From positions 396,679,124 through 396,743,123 of the forward strand of contig CM060909.1 in the NCBI GenBank assembly GCA_030737875.1: a DNA stretch of 64,000 nucleotides, read 5' to 3'. The notes under the pieces were generated by a model that was not told the DNA's origin, ran no database searches, and was given only the letters and a program-made list of their open reading frames with translations. This DNA comes from Allium sativum. Lineage: Eukaryota > Streptophyta > Magnoliopsida > Asparagales > Amaryllidaceae. Position numbers and translations under genes: made by a program. Below are positions 54,429-64,000 of this stretch, one piece after another. Positions within the stretch are counted from its first letter, which is position 1. Each line of letters begins with the position of its first letter.

Positions 54429-55951
54429 TTCCTTCCCTTTTAAAAGAATTTCGTCCCCGAAATTACTAAGGTAGGGAAAATGTTACAATCCATATTATAA
54501 TCAAGTTAAAAATCTTTTCTTGTATTTCTTAAATTCTGTTTTCAACAGAACCGATTAATTCTAGTTCAAATATTTTTTTATTATTAACGAATACTTTCAG
54601 AAATTCTAAAAATTTCCTAATAGCTTAAATATTCGGAGAATTTTGTCAGCATCTCCTCTATATGGCTCTTTCGGTACGACCACAACTTGCCGCTCTAGGC
54701 TTTCTCTGATTCAACAGAAAATCAAACAGCCAAGTGGCCTGCCAAACCAGCCATAAATATCTCATATCCAATATAATATAAACGTGTACCTTTTTGTTGG
54801 GCATTTCAACTCTATCTCTTCCACTTGCTATCACTCTAGCATATATAAATGTATTTCCAAATGATCTCCAAACAAATTATCTTTAAATCCAATTCACTTA
54901 TATCCAAGCCGACACCATTTCAAACTCTGTTTCATTCTCGGTTTCAAACTTTTACTCATCTGAGTCCAATCATATTCAATTTTACTCGATATTATTCTAA
55001 TTCAATTTCCACTGGCTTCACTTCAATTTCTAACTCAGTTTATTTCACATTTTTTCTATTCGACTTCCTTAAGTTAAATTTTTATTCCAACATTATGGAT
55101 TCATTTTGTATACTTGTCTTTAATTCAAATAATTTATTCCTGGGAGGTATTAAACAACTTTGTTTTTCTAAAATCAGTATTCCCTTTCAGGATTCAAAAT
55201 AATTTGTTTTCTCAAAACAATTTCAAAATAATATCTTTTGGTAGTAATCCGTCACTTTAGAAACTCGAAAATGAACACTGATAATGCGGCCGTCATGATC
55301 AGAATTTATTTTCCGGTGATCAAAGTGAGTTCAATACTATATTACTTTTCAAAATTCATTTTAAAACACTTCGATTTTGGGCTTTACTTCAAAATATCTT
55401 TCACAGCATTTCAAATCTCCCAGGATTTTAAAGTTCCCATATATTTAATCCAAACATTATTTCCAACTCTTTTCCAAGTTTTTAGAGTTTTATTTCAATT
55501 CTGGTTTTAAATTTAGATTCATTTTATCTGATTTAGCATATTATACTTATATAATATTTTGAAACTCAATTATAAATCTTATTCAATCATAATTTCAACC
55601 AACACATTCAATATATATTAGATAATCCAATATATACGCTTTCTTTATATCAAAATATATTTTGGGTAAGATTTTTCATTTACCCTCTTTTAAAAACATA
55701 CTGTGTCGAATTACTCTGTTCAAGAGTTTAGAAACACCTATCGACACAGTTTGCATTACTGTTTCGACCAAAATTCATAAACCACTCGACTGACCAGTCA
55801 ACACAATATAAAATAGTTTTTATATAAATTTACAAATACGTTCACTCAAATATATACACTCAAACTCAATCTAGAGTATTACAAACTCCATCTCTATTGA
55901 GTTACGCCACAGAGCCAAGGTAATCACTTAACCTTCAGCTCTGATACCAAC
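54429..55951 (-). other. LARD1 interior, non-coding
   Basis: 1523 bp between the two LTRs. Polypurine tract on the minus strand at 54429-54446 (AAAAGGGAAGGAA), hairpin AATTTCG-GGGA-CGAAATT at 54447-54464, and primer site at 55938-55949. The rest is AT-rich with only chance frames on the plus strand (54849-55202, 55238-55510), antisense to the element and without known motifs. Confidence 0.75.
55938..55949 (-). other. LARD1 primer binding site (initiator-Met tRNA)
   Basis: Minus strand TGGTATCAGAGC, two bases inside the LTR edge at 55952. Confidence 0.9.
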
Positions 55952-58900
55952 TGTAGTGACCCGAAAATTCGTACCAATTTGAGTTGACTAATATCTTACC
56001 ATTCAACTCAACGTGCACGAAAATTCAGATTATTAATAGAAAGAAATTAGAGGATGAGATAAGAAAGATAGAACTAATAGAATAGAAGAAGAAGAAGATC
56101 ACAACTGCTACTAAATCAAAGTAAACACGAAACTCATAGTGGAACGAATAAAATATATTACAACATAATTTTGAAATACAAATCTGAATTTTGTACTTAC
56201 ATATCATACCAGAGTATAATTCATATACATCACAGCAGAAATAATCTCTAAATAACTAGCAGTGAAGCCTCCTGCTTTGAGCTCCTCCAAGTGAATCTGC
56301 AAAGCCTAAAACACTTGACTGCCGTACAAATTTGGGCACCCAAGAGTTTAGGGAAAACAAAAAAATAAACTCTGGGTCAGTCATGAGACTGGTGTGAGTA
56401 AACGCCAACCATATTGTATAACTTTAAAAATCCTTTTGAAAGAAAGGGTAATAGTAAGACCAACCCACCCATAAACATGGACGGTTTTTACCTTACTATA
56501 ACCAAAACATTTTGATATCATAATCCAGTGATATTATAATAATGTCTAATCAAATAAATAACCAAATAGCAGAACGCTTGCATCTCATGCTCCACACACA
56601 TAGTATAAAATCAAAAACTGCATGGCACTTGTTAGAGATTGGATTCCAACTATGACAAGGTATGGGACCACCTCCCGATCAGTGTACTCTAGAGGGGATA
56701 CACCGGGGTTCAACAAGAACATCTTGTAACCCGACCCACACATGACCGATCACTCATTTCTCTTGAGTGTATCAATATATTGCCACCTACGGTTGGGCCC
56801 ATATAACTGTTATCCGAAGAAACAGAAACGAAAGAAGAACAAATACGAATTTTCTCTAGATGGTGACAATACACCCTAATGGGAATGACCCACATAGTCA
56901 TGCTACCTACCCGATTTTTGTCATTTCCTGGCTGTGAGGCTTGAGGCTATGTCTATCTTTTCAGAACACATGTCCACCATTCACTTTGAATGCCACATCA
57001 TCAAACCCGTCAATTCACTAATCGATTTCCAAAATTATCTCGGGTATAAAAAGCTAAAAGGAACGAATTCCTCCGCCACCAGACGTAATACGTTTTAGAG
57101 ATCAATCGTACATGATTTGTTAGGTATGGTCTGTAAGACACTCGTCCATACAAGTTGTCCTCGGACTGGACAAACAGAAAACACCATTCTGGAACAGAAC
57201 GACCTTTGCATTTCACTTCGTCTTCAATTATCTTCAGCATCATCTAATTCACCGCGCATATGCCTATATAGAGTGGTTTTCGGATAATATATCCAACCGA
57301 TCTCTCCGTATTAACAACGATGGTCAAAACACTTCGATAGTCGGTTATTTAACTATCAAAGTAAAAACAAACATTCATTCAAATGTACAACTAAACATCA
57401 CACAACCCCAGCAACTTTTTATTTAACATTCATTCTTATTATTCTAATTTCTGTATCTTACCAAATACTTCTCAAACCCCGTTTTAGCCTTTTCACACTT
57501 CTTGGAAAACATTCCCAGTAATTTTAAACTCTTATTCTCCCATGCTTGAGAAAATATACGTTATTAACGTTCGGAACATTTTCATCCTTTTTACATTCTT
57601 TATTTTCTACACTTGGATAACATACCCTATCTACATTGGAAAATATTTCCAATTTCATTATAAACATTTTAATCTGTCAAACGTTCACCTTTAAAACACT
57701 ATTCACATTAAAATGTGAATATCATTCTTATTTTAGAAATCTAAACACCTTTATCAAATAACTCTTTATTCAAGTAATAAATACCCTTATCTCTTTCTTA
57801 ATTTTATATTCCCATTTCACTTTATAAACTTTGTTTCTAAGTCAACTTCTTGTTAAATCAATATCAAGTTTATAACTAAATATTGATTGCATATCCTTAT
57901 TCTAAACTATTAGTTCAAACTAAATATTAACTAATCCTATCAGATTATAATTCCTAAAAATAATTTACTTTAATACATTCGACAGTGTCGGATTATAGTT
58001 CCAATTCCTAATAGTGTCATATATAAAAATCACGCTTAAGCTTGGTCAACAACGTTATTTTGTCGTTATAGTTCAAAGACTTACTATACGCTGCAGTATC
58101 CCTTTTATAACTAATCTTGACATTTCTTTTCGTTACAAACTGATACCATTCCTCGATAATAGTGAAGCCGTTCAAGTTGGGGTATTTTATTTACCTCTCA
58201 GACCTTGATCGATAACATTCTTATCTTAGAATAGATATAAGTCTGTAACTCTAACCCCTTATTATTTCTAATCTTAATCAAACTGTATTTCTTGTTCCCC
58301 TTTTTCGATATAACGCATATACTTAGTTTGAAATCTCTATTGTTTATGGCTATTTTTTTAAATATCAGCCCTTCACTTCAATCTCGTTATACAATTCCAT
58401 TTATAACTCCTTTCCCAAAACTCTTTAACACTCTTTGTCTTCTATTAATTCTCTTTCATTCGAATTATTTAATTCAAGTAAAACATTACCAACTTAATAT
58501 CATCTTAAATGAATTCCATTTAAGAAATAATTGCTTTAATTGAAATAATTAAATAGTAATTAACTACATCATTACTGAAATAAACAGTTTACTTCATACA
58601 AATTGGTAGCCTAAATAAATAATAACTATTTATACTTAGTTCCATAATCATTTAGACTTCATTAATTGAAAAGTAATTAATAAGAAATCTTATTAATTTT
58701 GATCAATTTCTGCTAAGTCATTAGCACTAGATTAATTGAAAATCAATTTTCAAATCAACTTCAAACCATCAGTTAATTTGTTAACTGATTTTAATTACTT
58801 CTTACAATTAGATTAATATAATTAATCTAATTATTTCTAAATTGTTTGTTTAAAAATAATTATCCAAAATATTAACTCACAGGATAATTATAGCTTTATA

Positions 58901-60426
58901 AACTTTATTTAAAAGTCAACAATCGTTTATTTTACTTTATAAAACGAAATATAAAATGTTTATAATAGAACTTCTATTATAAGTTTAAACATCGTTTAAA
59001 TTATAAAAATGTATTGTTTATAATTTTAATTTCATTGATTTTGCCTGACGGCCAATTAACTTCTTAACAAAAGATGGGTTTATGGTCGACTGTTGTCACT
59101 TTCTTAATTGATATCGTTTATTGATTAAATCAAAACAAATGTTGAATTTCCATTCAACATCAATATCCACACAGGGTTTAATTGTCATTGGATTCAAACA
59201 GTACGTATATAAAAAATCTAAAACAAACAGTACATATAAATATTGAGGAATCCAGGTGGATTCCTCCACCCGGTTTCCTACATCCACAGAATGTTAGTCA
59301 ACACAATTAACACTAATTTCATACTAGGAAATATTATAATCAGTGGAATCAGTATCCAACCAATGATGTGTTCATATGCAACGATATTCAACCAGTTTAA
59401 TTGTAATTTACCTAAACGACCATCACACAGCATTCAACCATTATTAAAATATAATTAAAATATTATAAAATAGATCAGAGTTAGTGAATTTACTCACCTT
59501 TGCGCGTTAACCGTTAAATAACGATTTGCGTCAGTTGATTATACCCGGCGCTTTAGTTCTGCTATTTGTTCGTCTAAAATCAAACATGCATTTGATTTCA
59601 TCACGAAATTCCAGTAGCTCTTGTTTTCCGTCCCATCAATTCAACAATGTAGATTTCGCTGCTACGGTCCTACGTGACAGGTCTAGTTCATTTCATTATT
59701 TTATTATCGGTTGTAAGTCGTCATTAAGGATTCTAACCTCCTCTTCCCTTTTCTGCTTCGATTTCTCACTGGAACCTCAAACTGTTTTTCACCATATTAC
59801 ACTATGTTTTGATTTACATTGCACATTTCTGGAAATCACCCACAGTTAATATCACACCTTCACTTCTCGGATCCAACTAGATCGATACACCTCCATTTCA
59901 TGTTCGTTTTCACCGCAAACAATCCCTATCTCACCGAGCCTTTCAACACCTATGCTGCCTTCAACTCACATTTACCCCTTTTTACTTCAATACAGCTCAT
60001 GCACGCTCTAGCATGATACTCCAATACATCATCCTTTGCATACTCCCATTTCCTGAACCACATACCTCTTCAAACTCTCACACGCATGGTTTAAACGCCA
60101 TACCCCATCTTCATCATTCCTACAGACAATTCTATGCATTTTAGAACCCCTCCTTTTGGTCACCTCTAGTATAAACGTGAGTACTGTCCTTGCGCCATAA
60201 CGTGTATACTCTTTAAACCTTCGCCACTGTAAACAATCGGCGTCCTCCCTCCTGACAAATTCTCACCTCCCTTTCAAGCTTCCAAACCTGTCTGGTTCTT
60301 CCTGTTTGAGCCTCTTCGATAGTTCTACTTCCACCAACTAACATCGACAAAGCCCTCCTCTTGGTCAACAGACACGCAGCCACTTCCCAGAGGACAACAG
60401 CTCCTCCAACGCATGCATGTAAATGG
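55952..60426 (-). repeat. LARD1 LTR copy B, first part
   Basis: Begins TGTAGTGACCCG on the plus strand (LTR 3' end on the minus strand). A perfect 9-bp inverted repeat (TTGAGTTGA and TCAACTCAA, 55979-56011) lies near this edge. The acceptor-type hairpin CAGTC-ATGA-GACTG is at 56378-56391, with a pyrimidine-rich stretch downstream on the minus strand. From 56438 it matches LTR copy A. The palindrome string of copy A is repeated here at about 57330-59030. Confidence 0.88.
56374..56392 (-). other. Acceptor-type hairpin in LARD1 LTR
   Basis: Minus strand CCAGTC-TCAT-GACTGACCC, followed by a T-rich tract (TTTTTTTGTTTTCCC). This aligns with CCAGTCTTTATGACTGACCC plus pyrimidines in the 3' LTR of GYP-C and links LARD1 to the other four families. 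Confidence 0.55.
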
Positions 60427-63136
60427 TGTTGAATATATGATTTTTTTGTTTGATGATAACAAATAGATTTTTACTGATGTGTTTGATGGTCGAATAATTA
60501 GTATTATTGGTTGATGATGCTTTACACAAAATACAGGAAATTTACACGAGTTTTTTTTCCAATAATATATTTTTATTCCACAAAACAATTACATACTCTC
60601 ACTTACTACATATCCTTTTCAATTACAAATAAATTCAGTTCAAATGTCTACACTACATATACATCTGTTCTTGCTGGTTTAATCTTGTTGTGCTCACTCT
60701 AACTGTGCCAAGCTCCTAGTGCATCATCCTGAAACCTGTCACAAAAGAAGATATACATAGTACGCTGGAACTAAAATAAACACTGGACAAATAAAATTTT
60801 GCTGTTTGATTGATTCTCTATTTGTCTCAGTTTTCTGTGTGTTTTTCTCATCATATTTCAGACTTGAACAGCCACGCCATAACCATACTGGTTTGCTGAT
60901 CAGAACCAACTGTTTCTGACCAGCCTCAACACAGTACAGTTTGACTGCTGTTTGTTTTTTTTGTTTCTTTTTTTTCAGACAAGATAAAAATCAAAAGAGA
61001 AAAGAAGGTATACATCAGCAAACTCAAAAGCAGTGTGAAATCATCTCAGCATGGTGTACACAACAGACAAAAAAAAAAGATTCAAGATGGTGATGCAACC
61101 TCAAATAACAATTAAAGCAAAGTAATACAAAGTGGAGCTACAGCATGTTCAAAGACTTCAGAACTGTCAAACCAAAGTGATCGAGCAAAAGACACAATGT
61201 CAAGCACTAAACAAAGCAGAACTCAAGTTTAACAAAGTTTTTCAGAACATCAAAAGTGTCCACAAACTTAACAGCAAATAGGTGATCAAAGTCAAATGCA
61301 TGGCGCAGCTAACAAGGCAGTTCAAGTCAGACTGCAGCATATACATGAATTTCAGCATGGTCGAGTTCAAGTATGAAGTAGTGAATAATGCACAAAGCAA
61401 GTCAAAGTTCACACAGCAAATACATCAATGCAAAATGGCCGAGAACAACAATAATGGTCAAGCAACAATGTGCAGAACAAGGGTGCAAGTTCCAATATAA
61501 AAACAGTTTCAAGTATGGTGTAAAGTTAAGCAGCCTTAATACAAGTGGTGTACTTGTGGTCAAGAATAGGTGCAGGCAACTAACAGTGTAGCATGGGCCA
61601 CAAGCAAAACTGAAATGGCACAAGTGTTCAAGTGTTCTTGAGACATGGTACAACACTTCTCAAAGAGCATGGCAGTGACAAGCAACAGCAATGACAAGAA
61701 GTGGCAAAGCAGCTAAGCTATGAAGAAACAGTTCATAAACAAGCATGAATGGTGATGTATGACAATGAACTAATCAGAGGTATAATTCAGCATACATGGT
61801 GGAGCCATACAGCTACAAGTTTGTAGTTTTTCATTTTCAAGTGTCATGTGTCAATCAGAATAAATGCATTCACATATTCGAAGAAATGGAAACAGGAAAT
61901 CAATTCATAATTTTCTGAAATTCGAAGAAGTGTTTCTGGAAATATACCAAAGTTTTTTTTCTGTGACAAGAATTAAGCTTTATAACTGATTTGTGAAAAT
62001 CAATGCTTTTCTAAAAAGTTCAGAGGAGCAATTTTTCTTTCCAGTTTTAATTCAATCTAGGAATCCAAAACAAGGCAAGTGTTTAAAAGGAAGCAAAACA
62101 AATTAAATCTTTCCAGAAGTGTTTTTCAATCATGCAAGGGACCACGCAGGAATTCAAGGCAACAAACAATTAGCTAAACGCAATTCATTTCAAGCCGAGA
62201 ATTACAAATCCAAAAGAGGAAACGATGGCAATTTAAATCATTCAACAGTTTTTGTTTTTGCGCAAGAAAAGGAACAATTTAAATGTCCAGGTTCATTCAA
62301 AATCAAGGCCGAATTATCAGCAAAAGTAGAAGGAAACCACAATCAAATTCAAGATCAATCAAAGGAAATCAGAAAGGGGAAACACGCAAGTCTCTAACGC
62401 GAAATCAAAGAGCAAGGGTTTCTAAAACCCTATATAAACACACATCTTCATCATCGACAAAGCATCCAACAATTCGACAACAAAAATCAAAACCCTAATT
62501 TCAAATCAGAGAACTCACAGAGATTTTCGATCGAGACTTTGCCAAAATACAAGTCGACGAAGAACAAGCTGCAAGCTTTCAAAGCCATCAGAAATCTAAA
62601 CAGCAATCGATTTTGTTTTGGGGCAAAAGATTAAGAAGAAAACCCTAGAAGTTTTCGGCCGCCATATTTTTTTTTGAGACAAAGGATCGGAGCAAAAGTG
62701 AAAGAGATAATGAAATGGGCCGGCCTAACTTTTGGCTAAGCCAAGACATTAAAAAGGGGATCTGCCTTTGTTTTTTTTTTCCATGAGTATTTTCTTTGTT
62801 GTAACTTCTTAACAACAACAATTTTTTTTAGTTTTTTTTTTGAAAACTAGGTATACACATTACTGGTCTGTAGTGTGGGAAAAACTGGTCTAGGTTACAT
62901 AGGTCAGTCTAAGATTTTGAGCATAGGGTCAGACAGGAGCAGAAGTTGCAAGTTTACATAGGATTGTAAGCGGGATCTGTTTGTATCTCCTAGTAGAAAT
63001 CTTAGAAAGGCAGCAGTAGGCACAGTTTGCCGAAGCTGGGTATTTTTGCGTGTGATTTTCTTTCTGCATTTTATTTCTGAATTTATTCTCTAAAAACCCT
63101 ATTCACCCCCCCTCTAGGGTTATTATTGATCCTACA
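60427..63136 (+). mobile_element. Solo LTR of the COP1 copia family
   Basis: 2710 bp from TGTTG to CTACA, flanked by the 5-bp duplication AATGG (60422-60426 and 63137-63141). It is in plus orientation, opposite to COP1. Its two ends match those of the COP1 LTR, including the ATTCACCCCCCCTCTAGGG edge. No primer site, gag or second LTR follows; LARD1 LTR sequence resumes at once. This is the usual product of recombination between the two LTRs of one insertion. It is about 570 bp shorter than the COP1 LTR. Confidence 0.92.
62430..62440 (+). promoter_or_regulatory. TATA box in solo copia LTR
   Basis: CCTATATAAACACA just downstream of AAACCC, followed by CATCTTCATCATCG. The COP1 LTR has a related, weaker sequence at 5155-5167 on the minus strand. 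Confidence 0.6.
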
Positions 63137-63141
63137 AATGG

Positions 63142-64000
63142 AACTTCATCCATGCAGTAAACCCCACTTCGTTTTGAAAGTGCTTCATAACGATTTCACC
63201 TCTGCTACTGATCAGAACCGCATAAGCTTCGCCCTGCCGTGCCCTTTCCCACCTCTCTCTTTTAATTTATTTATTAAGATTTTTAAAAGATACAGGTTCC
63301 ATTTGGGAAATTACTTCTTGTTGCAATTGTTCTGTCCCTGGAGCGAACCATTTCTTGTGTTTATATAGACACATATACTTGACACACACGTAACAGGCCG
63401 TATAGGGTAGTAGCTTGGAAACCATAGGTCCGTGTTGAGTCTTTTCACCTCATAGATGGGTTTTCAAAATTCTTAGGCACTGCGCGCTATTCCTTAGGAG
63501 AGAGGAAGTCTCAGGTCATCAATATAGAGGGTAGAGTAGCACATGTTTTGATTTAACTTATGGGGACTTAACACTTAAGGAATAGGAAATAGTTGTAGGC
63601 ACGGTGACAAAACAAGTGAGGCATGTGCAAGTGAGGTTCATAGGTAGCTTCTATTCCCAAAAAGGTAGACACAGGCATGTGCGTAGGTAAGGCTATAGGA
63701 TAGTTTTCTTTCAACGCATAGGGTGTCGGCTATTTTCGTAGCATGTGCTATTTGGTAGTCCTTACAATTATGTGTGAATATCTGCTATTGATTTGTCTTG
63801 GGTTGCTGAATATGAACATAATCTTTGACAAAGTGTTGCATCACTTCATACAGGCATATGGAACCATGCTGACTTAAGTATGAAGCAATATAGGATTTAG
63901 TTTTCATGTAGCTAGGCTTTGCTTTTAGGCTTCTTTTATTTTATTTTGCATGATATACTTCTATTTGAATCTTGTTGTTTCCATTAGTACCAAGTTTTTA
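63142..64000 (-). repeat. LARD1 LTR copy B, second part (runs off the window)
   Basis: Matches 52620-53477 of LTR copy A. By that alignment about 950 bp of the LTR lie beyond the window. TATA box on the minus strand at 63361-63368. Confidence 0.88.

Larger units (their letters stand above)
7528..64000 (-). mobile_element. LARD1: non-autonomous gypsy element with very long LTRs, minus strand
   Basis: Two copies of a roughly 6.3-kb LTR flank a 1.5-kb non-coding interior (54429-55951). Copy A is 7528-11220 plus 52299-54428; copy B is 55952-60426 plus 63142 to the window end. Minus-strand order is LTR B, primer site (55938-55949), interior, polypurine tract (54429-54446), LTR A. The primer site is for initiator-Met tRNA, and the polypurine side carries the hairpin AATTTCG-GGGA-CGAAATT shared with the chromoviruses in the nest, so it belongs to the chromovirus (Tekay-like) side of gypsy. 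There is no gag or pol. It has been hit by COP1, the GYP-A nest and a solo copia LTR. Both outer ends are outside the window or destroyed. Confidence 0.8.

Noticed and set aside
54849..55510. Two plus-strand frames of 117 and 90 codons in the LARD1 interior
   Set aside because: Low-complexity Phe/Ser/Ile composition from T-rich DNA, antisense to the element, no motif.
55920..55960. Possible tRNA gene because of the tRNA-Met-like sequence
   Set aside because: Only the 12-base primer complement is present, placed next to an LTR edge; no cloverleaf.

Overview
This window looks like plant nuclear DNA, most likely from an angiosperm, and consists wholly of LTR retrotransposons nested in one another. 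I see no host protein gene, rRNA, tRNA or CRISPR array. The plant assignment rests on plant-type chromovirus (Ty3/gypsy, Tekay/Del-like) gag-pol with a C-terminal chromodomain, initiator-Met tRNA primer sites (TGGTATCAGAGC), a SIRE/Maximus-like copia gag, and LTRs of 2.7 to over 6 kb. Species and chromosome cannot be told from the sequence.

Layout. (1) 1-7527: the 5' part of a minus-strand copia element (COP1): a 3.3-kb 5' LTR, primer site, a gag with two in-frame stops, then 2.5 kb of AT-rich non-coding sequence that leaves the window. It sits in an LTR of (2). (2) 7528-64000: a minus-strand non-autonomous gypsy element (LARD1) with LTRs of about 6.3 kb and a 1.5-kb non-coding interior (54429-55951). 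Its left LTR is split by a 41-kb nest (11221-52293, duplication CCCAT). Its right LTR is split by a solo copia LTR (60427-63136, duplication AATGG). (3) The nest is GYP-A, a decayed chromovirus. GYP-B interrupts its gag (15188-25969, duplication GAAAG) and GYP-C interrupts its reverse transcriptase (26783-46696, duplication GGGGT). GYP-D (37381-46569, duplication TAATT) lies in the 3' LTR of GYP-C. The order LARD1, GYP-A, GYP-C, GYP-D is fixed by the nesting, and LTR divergence judged by eye agrees. GYP-B has the most similar LTR pair and so is probably the youngest.

Coding content. GYP-C has a nearly complete gag-PR-RT-RNaseH-INT-chromodomain frame with three in-frame stops and one single-base frameshift. 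GYP-A has the same domains but many lesions and a deletion in integrase. GYP-D has only one intact gene, a 302-aa gag with two zinc knuckles. GYP-B has no usable gene, only ordered scraps of PR, RT, INT and chromodomain. GYP-B, GYP-D and LARD1 must therefore have moved using proteins made elsewhere.

The most unusual signal is in the non-coding DNA. The four plus-strand families have LTRs that largely differ in sequence but share one architecture. Downstream of a TATA box lies a short exon ending in a splice-donor-like site, then 1.8-3.2 kb holding two tandem hairpins about 111-120 bp apart whose arms change together between families. These are followed by a small hairpin, a pyrimidine tract ending in AG (acceptor-like), and a hairpin just before the LTR end. 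LARD1 carries the acceptor hairpin, an end hairpin, and a string of short AT-rich palindromes. Together these suggest a structured, spliceable leader within the LTR. This is inferred from sequence only and needs RNA data.
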